From: an uncultured Spirochaetia bacterium
GTDB taxonomy: Bacteria > Spirochaetota > Spirochaetia > SZUA-6 > Bin103
Reading direction: 5' to 3'
Assembly: GCA_958296075.1 (NCBI GenBank)
Contig: CATQHW010000004.1
Span: 62,001 to 126,000, forward strand
Length of the DNA stretch: 64,000 nucleotides
Below are positions 47,174 to 56,389 of this stretch, piece by piece. The notes beneath the pieces are model-generated. The model was not told the origin of the DNA. It saw only the letters and a list, made by a program, of their open reading frames with translations, and searched no databases. Made by a program: the position numbers and the translations under genes. Each line of letters opens with the position of its first letter. The first letter of the stretch is position 1.

Positions 47174-47893
47174 GTGACTGGTGACAAGATACTGATCGTC
47201 GACGACGAAGCCACCAACGTCGAGATCTTCGACCTGATGCTGTCGAAGCTCGGGTTCCGCACGGAGACCGCCGCCGACGGCCGGGAGGCGCTCGACAAGC
47301 TGCGCAGCTTCCGCCCCGATCTGATCCTGCTGGACAACGTGATGCCGCGCATGACCGGTTGGGAGGTGACGCGCAACGTCAAGCACGGCGACGACCTCGC
47401 CGATTTCCGCGGCGTGTCGATCATCATGTTTTCGGCGGCCGACGACGTCGAGGACAAGGTGCAGGGCTTGGAGATGGGCGTCGACGACTACATCACCAAG
47501 CCGTTCAACTTCACGGAGGTGCTGGCGCGCATCCGCGCGGTCCTGCACCGCCGCCATCTGCAGGAGCAGGTGACGCGGCGCGAGCATCGGATCGGCGTCG
47601 TCGAGTCGCTGAACGAGTCGCTGATCTTCTTTTCTCAGCACGTGCGTGGGCCGCTGGAGCGGCAGTTGCTGTTGGTCGACGAGCTGGCGGCCGGCGGCGG
47701 CGCCCCGCAATTCGGCCGGCTCGCCGGCCGGGTCAAGGATGACGCGCGTGCCATCCTTGCCAAGCTCGACGCGCTGGAGCAGGAGATCGGCGATCTGCAA
47801 CGGCAGGGGGACGAGATCAAGGCCGGCGATCTGTCTCTCGAAGAGTTGCACCGGCGGCTCGCCGGCATCGCCGCCGGCGCGACGGACTCCTGA
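47174..47893 (+). CDS. Response regulator with coiled-coil output region
   Basis: A 239-residue protein. CheY-like receiver: acidic pair Asp10/Asp11, phospho-acceptor Asp54 (LILLDNVMP), Ser87 and Lys109 (VDDYITKPFNF). After residue ~125 there is no DNA-binding domain but a helical, partly coiled-coil region (KDDARAILAKLDALEQEIGD). Output is therefore probably by protein interaction; the cognate kinase is not in the window. GTG start 47174. Two nt separate it from the bactofilin gene, suggesting a shared role in cell shape or envelope. Confidence 0.85.
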   Translation: MTGDKILIVDDEATNVEIFDLMLSKLGFRTETAADGREALDKLRSFRPDLILLDNVMPRMTGWEVTRNVKHGDDLADFRGVSIIMFSAADDVEDKVQGLEMGVDDYITKPFNFTEVLARIRAVLHRRHLQEQVTRREHRIGVVESLNESLIFFSQHVRGPLERQLLLVDELAAGGGAPQFGRLAGRVKDDARAILAKLDALEQEIGDLQRQGDEIKAGDLSLEELHRRLAGIAAGATDS

Positions 47894-47895
47894 CC

Positions 47896-48348
47896 GTGCT
47901 CCGGCGCAGGCGGGTCGAGCGCGCTGCCGATGAGCCGCTCCCGACCACCCTGGCCCGCGAGACTCATCTGAAGGGAACCCTGCGGTTCGAGAGCACCCTG
48001 CAGATCGACGGCCGGTTCGACGGCGAGATCCACTCGAACGGCCGGCTCCTGATCGGCGAGAGCGCGACGGTGCATGCCCGGATCGAGGTCGGCTCCGCGG
48101 TGATCGGCGGCACCGTGCGCGGCGACGTCAAGGCGGCCGACAGCATCGAGTTGCTGGCTACCGCGCGCGTGTTCGGCGACGTGGTCACGGCGCGGCTGAT
48201 CGTGGCGGACGGCGCCGTGTTCGAAGGCGAACTCGACATGAGCGGCGTCGAGCAGGACAGCGTCGAGCAGGACGGGGGCGTGCCCGCGGCGACCGTGCGC
48301 GAGCGGCTGGGGGGACCGAGCTTGACACCGCGCCGCGCGAGCGAGTAA
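47896..48348 (+). CDS. Bactofilin
   Basis: A 150-residue protein with a central right-handed beta-helix of the bactofilin (DUF583) type: [38 protein letters not shown] and [18 protein letters not shown]. It polymerises into cytoskeletal filaments and recruits wall enzymes. The C-terminal tail contains a short repeat [12 protein letters not shown] start at 47896. Confidence 0.9.
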   Translation: MLRRRRVERAADEPLPTTLARETHLKGTLRFESTLQIDGRFDGEIHSNGRLLIGESATVHARIEVGSAVIGGTVRGDVKAADSIELLATARVFGDVVTARLIVADGAVFEGELDMSGVEQDSVEQDGGVPAATVRERLGGPSLTPRRASE

Positions 48349-48351
48349 CTT
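48322..48351 (+). promoter_or_regulatory. rho promoter
   Basis: TTGACA (48322-48327), 18-bp spacer, TAACTT (48346-48351), overlapping the end of the bactofilin gene. It leaves a leader of about 105 nt before the rho ATG, unusually long for this genome, which would allow attenuation as known for rho elsewhere. Confidence 0.6.
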
Positions 48352-48464
48352 TCCACAAGCACTCACTCCTTCCCAGCGCTACAGTACGGGGCCGCAAGAG
48401 CGCTTTTCAGCATTGGTACCGGACGGAAGGCCGCGCCGATTCCCGCGGAGCCCCGGGGAGCATC

Positions 48465-49943
48465 ATGCCGGAAAAGAACACGAACAGACGTTCACGATCG
48501 CGAAAGAAGATCAGGATCGACGTCAAGGACGGCTTCGACGGCGTCGACGGCACGGTGGCGCAACAGGCCGCGGTCGCGCAGGCCGAGCAGGCGGCGGAGA
48601 AACAGGGGTTGGCCACCGGCAACGACGGCGCGCACGCCGCCGCGAAGGACGACGGCACGCCGCGCGAGAAACTCCTGATCGGCGACCTTGCCGTCAAGGA
48701 CCTGCCGGATCTGCGGACGCAGGCGGCCGCGACCGGCCTCAATGCGGAGTCCCTGCTCGGGATGAAGAAGACGGACGTCATCTTCGCCATCCTCAAGGAG
48801 CACACGCACGGCAAGGGCGGCGTGGTCTACGCCCACGGCGTGCTGGAGATACTGCCGGACGGATACGGCTTTCTGCGATCGCCCAGCCACAGCTACCTGC
48901 CGGGCCCCGACGACATCTACGTGTCGCCGTCGCAGATACGGCTCTTCAACCTCAAGACCGGCGACACGGTCGACGGGCAGATTCGCCCGCCCAAGGACGG
49001 CGAACGGTTCTTCGCGATGCTGCGCGTGGAGACGGTCAACGACCATCCGCCGATCGTTGCCCAGAACCGCGCGCCGTTCGACAACCTGACGCCTCTGTAT
49101 CCCGACGAACGCCTGAACCTGGAGACCGCCGACGGCAACCTGGAAACCCGGATGATGAACCTGTTCTGCCCCTTGGGAAAGGGGCAGCGCGGGCTGATCG
49201 TGTCGCCGCCCCGCGCCGGCAAGACCGTGCTGCTGCAGCGGGTCGCCAACGCCATCACGGAGAACCACCCGGAGGTCTTTCTGATCGTGCTGCTGATCGA
49301 CGAACGGCCCGAAGAGGTCACCGACATGCAGCGCAACGTCAAAGGAGAGGTGGTCTCCTCCACGTTCGACGAACAGGCGACGCGGCACGTGCAGGTTGCG
49401 GAAATGGTGATCGAAAAGGCGCGGCGGCTGGTCGAGCACCGGCGCGACGTAGTGATACTGCTCGACTCGATCACCCGTCTGGCGCGCGCCTACAACCAGA
49501 CCGTACCGACCTCGGGAAAGATACTGTCCGGCGGCGTCGACTCGAACGCGTTGCACAAGCCGAAACGCTTCTTCGGCGCGGCCCGCAACGTCGAGCACGG
49601 CGGCAGCCTGACGATCGTCGCCACCGGCCTGATCGAGACCGGCAGCCGCATGGACGAAGTCATCTTCGAGGAGTTCAAGGGCACCGGCAACATGGAGGTG
49701 CGCCTTGACCGCAAGATCGCCGACCGCAGGATCTATCCGGCGATCAACATCAAGCAGACCGCCACCCGCAAGGAAGAGCTGCTGCTGAGCGATCAGGAAC
49801 TGGCCAAGCTGTGGATACTTCGCAAGGTGCTTGGCCCCATGGACGAGATGGAGATCGCCAATCTGTTGATCGAGAAGATGCGCAAGACCAAGACCAACGA
49901 CGCATTCCTGCGCTCGATGAACACCTCGGCCGTCAGCGACTGA
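48465..49943 (+). CDS. rho: Transcription termination factor Rho
   Basis: A 492-residue hexameric RNA helicase. A basic/Ala-rich N-terminal extension (~70 residues) precedes the Rho N domain ([20 protein letters not shown]), the RNA-binding cold-shock fold ([20 protein letters not shown]), Walker [13 protein letters not shown], Walker [14 protein letters not shown], and [20 protein letters not shown]. Rho-dependent termination is probably general here, since U-tract hairpins were not seen. Confidence 0.97.
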   Translation: MPEKNTNRRSRSRKKIRIDVKDGFDGVDGTVAQQAAVAQAEQAAEKQGLATGNDGAHAAAKDDGTPREKLLIGDLAVKDLPDLRTQAAATGLNAESLLGMKKTDVIFAILKEHTHGKGGVVYAHGVLEILPDGYGFLRSPSHSYLPGPDDIYVSPSQIRLFNLKTGDTVDGQIRPPKDGERFFAMLRVETVNDHPPIVAQNRAPFDNLTPLYPDERLNLETADGNLETRMMNLFCPLGKGQRGLIVSPPRAGKTVLLQRVANAITENHPEVFLIVLLIDERPEEVTDMQRNVKGEVVSSTFDEQATRHVQVAEMVIEKARRLVEHRRDVVILLDSITRLARAYNQTVPTSGKILSGGVDSNALHKPKRFFGAARNVEHGGSLTIVATGLIETGSRMDEVIFEEFKGTGNMEVRLDRKIADRRIYPAINIKQTATRKEELLLSDQELAKLWILRKVLGPMDEMEIANLLIEKMRKTKTNDAFLRSMNTSAVSD

Positions 49944-49953
49944 CCCCCGCGGC

Positions 49954-50772
49954 GTGGCGGCTCCACGGTGCGGCGGGGCTCCGGCGTTCGCGCTCGACCG
50001 CGTCACGTTCCGTATCGACGCGGCGCCGATCCTGAACGGCGTGAACTGGTCGGTGGAGCGGGGGGAGCGCTGGGCGGTGCTGGGTCCCAACGGCTGCGGC
50101 AAGAGCACGCTGTTGACCCTGCTGGCCGGCCGCGCCCATCCGACGTCCGGCACCGTCGACCTGCTGGGGTATCGGGTCGGGCGGGTCGATCTCGGCCCGC
50201 TGCGGCGCGCCATCGCCTGGGTGCACGCCGACCTGCTGGCCTGGGTCCCGCGCTTCCAGACCGTTCTGGAGACCGTGGTCGCCGGGATGCGCGGCGCCTT
50301 CGTGGTGTACGACCGCATCGCGCCGGCCGAGGCGGACCGCGCGGAATCGGAGCTGCGCGCGGTCGGCATGCTGCCCCTGCGCGACCGGCGGTTCGTCACG
50401 CTTTCGACCGGCGAACGGCAACGCGCGCTCATCGCGCGCGCGTTCGCGGCGTCCCCGGCGCTGGTGCTGCTGGACGAACCGTGCGCGGGACTCGACCCGC
50501 GGGCGCGCGAGGAGTTCCTGACCGCGCTGAGCGCGGCCGCCGGCCGGTCGGCCGCCGCGGTCGTCTACGTCACGCACAGCATCGAGGAGCTCGATGGCTC
50601 CTATGACGGGGTCCTGCTGATGAAGGCGGGCGCCGGCGCGGGCGCCGGACCGCCGGCGACCCAGCTTACCGGCGCGCGGCTGTCGCGGCTGTTCGACGTG
50701 CCGTGCGAGGTGATCGCCGCCGGCGGCCGCTTCTGGCTGCATGTCGGAGGAGCAAGGCGATCAGGGCGATGA
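49954..50772 (+). CDS. ABC transporter ATP-binding protein
   Basis: A 272-residue single nucleotide-binding domain: Walker A GPNGCGKST, signature LSTGERQRALIARA, Walker B LVLLDEPCAGLDPRA and H-loop VTHSIEEL. It is most like ModF/YlmA-type ATPases that lack a dedicated permease, with no membrane partner adjacent. GTG start 49954, 10 bp after rho. The last 107 bp overlap the convergent lnt paralog. Confidence 0.88.
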   Translation: MAAPRCGGAPAFALDRVTFRIDAAPILNGVNWSVERGERWAVLGPNGCGKSTLLTLLAGRAHPTSGTVDLLGYRVGRVDLGPLRRAIAWVHADLLAWVPRFQTVLETVVAGMRGAFVVYDRIAPAEADRAESELRAVGMLPLRDRRFVTLSTGERQRALIARAFAASPALVLLDEPCAGLDPRAREEFLTALSAAAGRSAAAVVYVTHSIEELDGSYDGVLLMKAGAGAGAGPPATQLTGARLSRLFDVPCEVIAAGGRFWLHVGGARRSGR

Positions 50773-52282
50773 TCAGGCCGGCCGGCAGGTAGTCCCCGAA
50801 GCGGGTATACGGGGTCGTGGCCGGCGTCGCCGGCAGGCGCAGCGTGACCAGCGCGGCGTCCGCCGTGAACGGCGCCAGCGCCGATCCCGGAATCGGCCGG
50901 CCGTACACGTCGAGCGCCACGGTGATGCCGCCGTTGGTCGCGCGCAGCAGCGGCCGCGCGGTCTCGACCGCCCGGAAGCGGGCGGCCGCCAGGTGTTGGG
51001 TCTCCGCCGACACGGTGCGCGACCAGGAGTCGTTGGTGAGGTTGACCAGCAGCTCCGCGCCGGCGCGCACGAAGCGCCGGTTCAGGGCGGGGAAGGCGTC
51101 CTCGAAGCAGATCGGCGTGGACAGGCGCACGCCGCGGCCGCCGCCGCCGGCGACGGTGAACACCGCCGGCCGGTCGCCGGCCGTCCAGCCGCCGCCGATG
51201 CCGACCGTCGAGCGGTAGAAGCGGCGCATGAAGCCGACCTCCCAGAACGGCACCGCTTCGGCGAACGGCACGAGCCGTTGTTTGGCGTAGTGGTCGAGCC
51301 ACTCCCCCCGCGGGCCGATCAGGAAGGAGGCGTTGCTCCGCGCCGGGGGATCGTAGTGCGGGGCGCCGGTGAGCAGGTGGGCGTCCAGGCCGCGCAGGAA
51401 CGTCGCCAGCGGATCGCCGGCGGGGTTGCTCTCGTAGTAGCCGGCGTATGCGCCGGCCGGAGGGGCGAGCAGCGCGGTCTCGCTCCAGACGATCAGGTCG
51501 GGGTCGCCCCGGTCGATCGCCCCGCGCGTGAGCCGCATCAGGGTGCGGATGCTGTCGTCGCGGTCGTCGCCTCCCCACGGATCGCGGTTGTGCTGGATCA
51601 GGGCGACCTGGAACCGGGTGGACGGCCCGGCCGCCGGTTCGCGCGACCCCTCGCCGAGCCGCAGAAATCCGTAGGCCAGTGCGCCGATCGCCAGCGTGGC
51701 GACCAGCAGGTAGGCGCGCACCGGCTGCCGGCGCCGCGGGCGCTGCATGCCTTCGGCGACCGCGGCGTTGGCCAGCGCCATCAGCAGCGACAGGCCCCAT
51801 ACGCCGGTGAGCGCCGTGAACTGGATCAGGGGGGCGATCGCGTTCACCGGGTAGGCGGCCAGCCCCCACGGAAAGCCCAGGAAGCCGGACGACTTCAGGA
51901 ACTCGTAGACCGTCCAGGCGGCGGCGACGGCGTACGGGCGCAGCCGCCCGGCGGCGACGGCCACGCCGCGCAGCACCGGTCCCAGCAGCGCCCCGAACAG
52001 CGTATAGCCCAGCACGGGGCCGCCCAACGTCCAGAGCGCGAACTCCTGGAAGTAGAGCAGCCAGTAGTACGACAGCGGCGTGGCGATCGCCATGAACAGC
52101 GCGGCGGCGGCGGCGGCCTGCGCGTAGCTGCGGCTGCGGTAGATCGACAGGAACAGCGGCGCGAACGCGAACGGTCCGAGCAGCGGATTGCCGGCCGGCG
52201 CCAACTCGTTGGGGAGGGCCAGGGGCACGGCGAGCGCGGACACGACGGCCGGCCCGTAGCGATGGAGCCACACGCCGGCCAT
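50666..52282 (-). CDS. lnt: Apolipoprotein N-acyltransferase (second paralog)
   Basis: A 538-residue Lnt-family protein: membrane N-terminus, nitrilase domain with Glu in WSETALLAPP, Lys in HYAKQRLVPFAE and Cys in TPICFEDAFP, and C-terminal helix (YLPAGLIIALIALLL) with a basic tail. All catalytic residues are kept. Having two Lnt homologs may reflect separate lipoprotein classes or a different acyl donor. ATG 52282 chosen at MAGVWLHRYGP. Confidence 0.9.
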   Translation of the reverse strand: MAGVWLHRYGPAVVSALAVPLALPNELAPAGNPLLGPFAFAPLFLSIYRSRSYAQAAAAAALFMAIATPLSYYWLLYFQEFALWTLGGPVLGYTLFGALLGPVLRGVAVAAGRLRPYAVAAAWTVYEFLKSSGFLGFPWGLAAYPVNAIAPLIQFTALTGVWGLSLLMALANAAVAEGMQRPRRRQPVRAYLLVATLAIGALAYGFLRLGEGSREPAAGPSTRFQVALIQHNRDPWGGDDRDDSIRTLMRLTRGAIDRGDPDLIVWSETALLAPPAGAYAGYYESNPAGDPLATFLRGLDAHLLTGAPHYDPPARSNASFLIGPRGEWLDHYAKQRLVPFAEAVPFWEVGFMRRFYRSTVGIGGGWTAGDRPAVFTVAGGGGRGVRLSTPICFEDAFPALNRRFVRAGAELLVNLTNDSWSRTVSAETQHLAAARFRAVETARPLLRATNGGITVALDVYGRPIPGSALAPFTADAALVTLRLPATPATTPYTRFGDYLPAGLIIALIALLLRHAARSGRRRRSPRTARRTAATAARR

Positions 52283-52318
52283 GGTAGCCGGCCGCGCGTT
52301 CGCGCTAAGCTGCGGCCG

Positions 52319-52678
52319 ATGTTCGCCGACCTGCAGCGCAAGTGGGACGATCTGTGTACGCAGTGCGGGCAGTGCTGCTATCGCCGTGGCCGGGTGCAGG
52401 GCGAGCTGGTCATCGACCGCGATTCGCCGTGCCGGTTCCTGGACGTCTCCACGCAACTGTGCACGGTGTACGAATCACGGCTGTCGACCTGCTCCAATTG
52501 CAGGCGCCTGACCATCTTCCACGCGCTGTTCTCCCGCAACCTGCCGGATGACTGCGGCTACGTGGAAGCGTTCAGGATATGGCGAAGACCACCCAGCGAC
52601 CGTCAGCGTCCCGCAGGTCCAGGCGCTGCCCGGAACGAACCACCGGCAGCGCCTCCTGATACCGATCCTCGAAGCTGA
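52319..52678 (+). CDS. YkgJ-family cysteine cluster (CxxCxxCC) protein
   Basis: 119 residues. The N-terminal CTQCGQCC motif, then CRFLDVSTQLCTVYESRLSTC, gives the zinc/iron-chelating cluster domain. A -10 box TAAGCT (52306-52311) lies 7 nt before the ATG, so the mRNA is probably leaderless. The last ~107 bp overlap the convergent gene at 52572-53723, and the Pro/Arg-rich tail there may be a by-product of that overlap. Function of the family is unknown. Confidence 0.75.
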   Translation: MFADLQRKWDDLCTQCGQCCYRRGRVQGELVIDRDSPCRFLDVSTQLCTVYESRLSTCSNCRRLTIFHALFSRNLPDDCGYVEAFRIWRRPPSDRQRPAGPGAARNEPPAAPPDTDPRS

Positions 52679-53723
52679 GTTCGACGCGGTACCCGGCCCC
52701 GTCGCCGAGCGGCTCCGCCGAGCCGACGGCGACGACGTCGCGGGCGTTCAGGCCGCGGTACGGGGTGCTGGCGAAGTAGCCGTCCAGCAACGCCCGCAGC
52801 GCTTCGTGCGTCACCGACGATCCGTTCGGGAGCAGCACCACGCTGTCGACGGCGGCCAGCAGACCGTCGGTGTCTTTCTCCAGGAAACGATCGACGCCAT
52901 CGAGCAGCGCCTGCTCGACCGCCGTCCGATCCGCCATCTCCTTCTTGCGGGCGGCGGCGGCGCGCATGCGCCGTTCGGCGGCTGCCGCCGACTCCAGCGG
53001 CGCGGGGGACCAGCCCGCCGGCAGGCGTGCGTCCGAGAAGAGCACCGCCGAGACCAGCCAGTCGCCGTCTACGGGGCGCAGCACGAACCGCTGCCTGGCG
53101 GCCCAGAACGGCACGGCGGCCGAGAGGTCCATGCGCGCTTCCAGGCTCACCTGGAAGGCGTCGGCCAGGGCGCCGGTCCCGTCGTACGGCGCCACCATCA
53201 CGCTGCCGGTGTCGTAGATGTCGCTCAGCGAAACGCCGGCCAGCGATCGCCGCTCGAACAGCGCCTGCAGCAACGCGTGCGCCTGCGCGCGCGTGATGCT
53301 GCCTCCCGCCACGTACACCGACCCGTCGAGCGCCGCCGCGATCGCGCCGGCATCGCCGTCCAGGAACGCGCCGGCCACGCGCAGGAGCTGTGACAACACC
53401 AGGTTCTCGGTCCACGCGGTCGTATCGATCGGCTCCGGCGCCACCAGCGGCGCGATCTCCGGCGGCGACGGGTCGGCGATCGCCTGCGGATCGAGGTCGG
53501 GGTTGAGGCGGAAGGCAAGCCCGATCATGCCTTCGGCCAGCTCGTCCTTGCCGACCGCGCGGTACTGAAGACCGGACAGGTAGTATGACTCGGCCATCTC
53601 GGCCTGCTCCTCCGCCGAGAGTGAGGCCAAGCCCGACGGCAGTTGGGCGAAGGCGGCCGTGCCTGCGGCGAGCAGGCATGCGATGAGTCCCAGGAAGGTC
53701 GCGAACCGACGAACGGTAGCCAT
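52572..53723 (-). CDS. Exported protein with two NTF2-like domains, unknown function
   Basis: 383 residues with a signal peptide (FATFLGLIACLLAAGTAAFA). After a helical, TPR-like stretch (MAESYYLSGLQYRAVGKDEL) there are two similar ~130-residue units: AFLDGDAGAIAAALDGSVYV ... WAARQRFVLRP and RFLEKDTDGLLAAVDSVVLL ... VVRSGQRLDLRD. Both look like NTF2/SnoaL folds by pattern. ATG 53723 is 9 nt downstream of TACAAT (53733-53738), another leaderless layout. Family name unknown to me. Confidence 0.75.
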   Translation of the reverse strand: MATVRRFATFLGLIACLLAAGTAAFAQLPSGLASLSAEEQAEMAESYYLSGLQYRAVGKDELAEGMIGLAFRLNPDLDPQAIADPSPPEIAPLVAPEPIDTTAWTENLVLSQLLRVAGAFLDGDAGAIAAALDGSVYVAGGSITRAQAHALLQALFERRSLAGVSLSDIYDTGSVMVAPYDGTGALADAFQVSLEARMDLSAAVPFWAARQRFVLRPVDGDWLVSAVLFSDARLPAGWSPAPLESAAAAERRMRAAAARKKEMADRTAVEQALLDGVDRFLEKDTDGLLAAVDSVVLLPNGSSVTHEALRALLDGYFASTPYRGLNARDVVAVGSAEPLGDGAGYRVELSFEDRYQEALPVVRSGQRLDLRDADGRWVVFAIS

Positions 53724-53789
53724 GACCGGTACATTGTACCATCGACGGCGGCGCGTGGCGACCTGCCGCACGGGAACCGGCAGCGCGCC

Positions 53790-53874
53790 TGCCGGAGACC
53801 GGATTCGAACCGGTACGGTCCGCTCGGACCAGGGGATTTTAAGTCCCCGGTGTCTACCGTTTCACCACTCCGGC
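53790..53874 (-). tRNA. tRNA-Leu (anticodon UAA)
   Basis: An 85-nt cloverleaf on the minus strand: acceptor GCCGGAG/CTCCGGC, anticodon stem GGGGA/TCCCC with loop CTTAAAA (anticodon TAA), long class II variable arm (GGTCCGAGCGGACC) and T-loop GGTTCGAATCC. The 3' CCA is not encoded. Confidence 0.95.
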
Positions 53875-53883
53875 CGGAGGCCG

Positions 53884-53912
53884 AGCCTACCGGCGGCTCC
53901 GCCGCCGGTCAA
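53884..53912 (-). promoter_or_regulatory. tRNA-Leu promoter with inverted repeat in the spacer
   Basis: TTGACC (53907-53912) and TAGGCT (53884-53889), minus strand, spacer 17, ending 9 nt before the tRNA. The spacer is filled by a perfect inverted repeat ACCGGCGGC-TCC-GCCGCCGGT (53889-53909). Confidence 0.55.
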
Positions 53913-53920
53913 ACCGCCAT

Positions 53921-53950
53921 TTGACGGCGACCACCCAGCCGTACTACCGT
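53921..53950 (+). promoter_or_regulatory. rplU promoter, leaderless arrangement
   Basis: TTGACG (53921-53926), 18-bp spacer, TACCGT (53945-53950), 6 nt to the GTG. Its -35 box lies 8 nt from that of the divergent tRNA-Leu promoter. Confidence 0.6.
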
Positions 53951-53956
53951 TGCAGA

Positions 53957-54283
53957 GTGTACGCGCTGGTAGAGATAAAGGGAAAGCAGTACCGCGTACG
54001 TCCCGGTGCTGAGATCGTCGTCGATCGACTGGCGGAACCGGCAGCGGGGTCGCTCGATCTCGACTCGGTGCTGCTGCTGTCCGACGGAGGCCGCGTCCTG
54101 ATCGGCGACCCGTACGTCGCCGACGCGCGGGTACGCGCCCGGGTCGCCGGTGAGGAGCGGGGCAGGAAGATCCGCGTGGCCACCTATCGCCGCCGGAAGC
54201 GGACGCAGCGGACCATCGGGCACCGCCAGCGGTTCACGCGGCTGGTGATCGAGGACGTCGTCGTGGACGCCGCACGCGGGTAA
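53957..54283 (+). CDS. rplU: 50S ribosomal protein L21
   Basis: 108 residues from the [23 protein letters not shown], then [20 protein letters not shown] and the C-terminal [12 protein letters not shown]. Binds 23S rRNA. 11 bp before rpmA. Confidence 0.95.
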   Translation: MYALVEIKGKQYRVRPGAEIVVDRLAEPAAGSLDLDSVLLLSDGGRVLIGDPYVADARVRARVAGEERGRKIRVATYRRRKRTQRTIGHRQRFTRLVIEDVVVDAARG

Positions 54284-54294
54284 GGGGGCAGAAC

Positions 54295-54573
54295 ATGGCT
54301 CACAAGAAGGGGGGGGGCAGTTCGCGCAACGGCCGCGACTCGATCGGGCGCCGGCTGGGCGTCAAGCGCTACGGCGGCGAGCGGGTGCATGCCGGCACGA
54401 TCCTGGTGCGGCAGCGCGGAACGCGGGTCCATCCCGGCCCGAACGTCGGCCGCGGCAGCGACGACACCCTGTTCGCGAGGTCTTCCGGTATGGTCACCTT
54501 CTATCGACGCCGGAACCGCAGATTCGTCCGCATCGACGCCGGCGACCCGGCGGAGCAGCCGGTCGCGAGTTGA
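54295..54573 (+). CDS. rpmA: 50S ribosomal protein L27
   Basis: 92 residues: [20 protein letters not shown], then [20 protein letters not shown] and [20 protein letters not shown]. The N-terminal tail reaches the peptidyl-transferase centre. Codons 5-8 contain an unbroken run of nine G (54309-54317). The obg gene that usually follows is absent. Confidence 0.96.
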   Translation: MAHKKGGGSSRNGRDSIGRRLGVKRYGGERVHAGTILVRQRGTRVHPGPNVGRGSDDTLFARSSGMVTFYRRRNRRFVRIDAGDPAEQPVAS

Positions 54574-54628
54574 CCCGCGCCCGTCGGAGCGGCCGCCGCC
54601 GGTCCGGCGGCATGCTGTGCGGCGCGGC

Positions 54629-55192
54629 GTGAAGACCGCGATCTTCGGCGGAACCTTCAATCCGATCCACAACGGTCATCTCCACCTCGCCGCCAGCGTG
54701 TGCGCGGAGCTGGAGTACGGGCGGGTGGTCTTCATACCGGCCAACGTTCCGCCGCATAAGGAGGTGGACGACCTGGTCGCCGGTTCGCACCGGCTGGCGA
54801 TGGTCCGCCTGGCGATCGCCGGCAATCCTGCCTTCTCGGTCGATTCGTGCGAACTCGACCGCGGCGGGGTCTCCTACACCATCGACACGGTACGCGCCAT
54901 CGACACGGCCGGCGGGCGGTTGGGCGTGATCATCGGCGACGATCTGGCCGCCGACTATCATTGCTGGCGCCGGGCGCCGGAGCTGGCGCGGGAGGCGGAG
55001 CTGATACTGGGGCGGCGGCGCGAACCGGGCGCGCCTCTGCCGTTTCCGCATCGGGTCGTGCGCAACGTCCGGCTGCCGCTCTCCTCGCGGCTCATCCGCG
55101 AGCGGCTGCGCGCCGGTCTGGCGATCGATCACCTGACGCCGCCCGCGGTGATCCGGTACATCCGCTCCCACCGGCTGTATCGCGCGGCATGA
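54629..55192 (+). CDS. nadD: Nicotinate-nucleotide adenylyltransferase
   Basis: 187 residues: nucleotidyl-transferase motif FGGTFNPIHNGHLHLA and C-terminal SSRLIRERLRAG (ISSTxxR-like). Forms deamido-NAD from nicotinate mononucleotide and ATP. GTG start at 54629. The stop overlaps the LCP start (ATGA). Confidence 0.95.
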   Translation: MKTAIFGGTFNPIHNGHLHLAASVCAELEYGRVVFIPANVPPHKEVDDLVAGSHRLAMVRLAIAGNPAFSVDSCELDRGGVSYTIDTVRAIDTAGGRLGVIIGDDLAADYHCWRRAPELAREAELILGRRREPGAPLPFPHRVVRNVRLPLSSRLIRERLRAGLAIDHLTPPAVIRYIRSHRLYRAA

Positions 55193-56388
55193 GGGTTGCC
55201 GGCGCCCGCCGCGGACGGGCGGTGACCGGAGTGATCACGGGCCTCATCGCGGCCATCGCGGCCGGCGCGTTCGCGTTCGGCTTTGCCCGGCTCCGTTCCG
55301 ACGCGGTGAGCGACCTGATCGACGCGGTCGGGCGCATCGCCGTGGTGTTCATGCTGCCGATCGACGATCCGCCACCGTCCTTCGAGGTGCTCATGCTCGA
55401 CGCCAGAACCGGCCGCGCCGCGTTGTTGTTCGTGCCGGGATCGATCGGCGTGGTGCTCGACCAGGAGCGGATGGATGCGATCGCCGCCCTGCACGGCCCG
55501 GAAGGCCACGCCGCGCTGGTCGAGCGACTGGGCAAGCTGCTCGACCTGGACATCGACTTCTATCTCGACCTGTCGTACGAGGGGCTCGGCCGGATCATCG
55601 ACGTCCTGGGCGGCGTGGAGGTGGTGATCCCGGACCCGATTCGGATCACCGGCGGGGAGCGCCGCGTGCTGTTGCCGTCCGGCAGCGTCGTGGTCGACGG
55701 CGACATGGCGCGCGACTACCTGTCGTACCGCGTCGCCGGGGAGCCGGCGGCGGAGCGGGTCGAACGGGTGCACCGCCTGACGCAGGGTCTGCTGCGGTCG
55801 ATCGCCGACGGCGTGGAGGTGCTGGCCGACCCGACCGCGCAGCGGCTGCTGTACGCTTCGGTCGTCACCGACCTGAGCCGGCGCGCCTTCGAACGGCTGC
55901 TCGCCACGCTGGTTCGGCTCGACACCGACCGCGTCATCCTGCGGCGCGTGCTCGGCAGGGTCCAGGACGTCAGCGGTCGCCCGCTGCTGTTTCCCTATGA
56001 CGAGGGCGCCGTGTTGCGGGAGACCGTCCGACAGACCGCGGCCGCCCTGTCGGTGCCGCTGCGCGCCGGCGACGCGGAACTGGCTCCATCGGTGGCGGTG
56101 CTCAACGGCACCCGCACCAGCGGCTTGGCCGCGCAGGCGGCGACGGTGTTCGAGAGCTTCGGATTTCGGATCGTGGCGGTCGACAACGCCGGCCACCACG
56201 ACTACGAGCGCACGCTGGTCTTCGCCCGCCGGGCCGACGCGGACGTGGCGGCGCGCGCGGCGGAAGTGATCCGCTGCGATCGGAGCGGTGCGCCGGCGGG
56301 CGGCGCCGGGTCGATCGACCCCGCCGCCGCGGCGGACGTGACGGTGATCCTGGGCCGCGACTTCAACGGCCGCTACTGCCGCCGTTAG
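55189..56388 (+). CDS. LytR-CpsA-Psr family protein with LytR_C domain
   Basis: A 399-residue membrane-anchored protein: one N-terminal helix (GVITGLIAAIAAGAFAFGF), a divergent LCP domain (LMLDARTGRAALLFVPGS, YEGLGRIIDVLGGVEVVIPD, RVERVHRLTQGLLRS) and a LytR_C domain (SVAVLNGTRTSGLAAQAATV). LCP proteins ligate glycopolymers to peptidoglycan in other phyla. In spirochaetes the gene sits between nadD and rsfS, as here. The usual pyrophosphate-binding Arg residues are not all evident, so the enzyme activity is uncertain. Confidence 0.85.
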   Translation: MRVAGARRGRAVTGVITGLIAAIAAGAFAFGFARLRSDAVSDLIDAVGRIAVVFMLPIDDPPPSFEVLMLDARTGRAALLFVPGSIGVVLDQERMDAIAALHGPEGHAALVERLGKLLDLDIDFYLDLSYEGLGRIIDVLGGVEVVIPDPIRITGGERRVLLPSGSVVVDGDMARDYLSYRVAGEPAAERVERVHRLTQGLLRSIADGVEVLADPTAQRLLYASVVTDLSRRAFERLLATLVRLDTDRVILRRVLGRVQDVSGRPLLFPYDEGAVLRETVRQTAAALSVPLRAGDAELAPSVAVLNGTRTSGLAAQAATVFESFGFRIVAVDNAGHHDYERTLVFARRADADVAARAAEVIRCDRSGAPAGGAGSIDPAAAADVTVILGRDFNGRYCRR

Positions 56389-56389
56389 C

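Noticed and set aside
45410..47851. Minus-strand open frame opposite lnt and the response regulator
   Set aside because: No motif, biased composition, overlaps two certain genes entirely.
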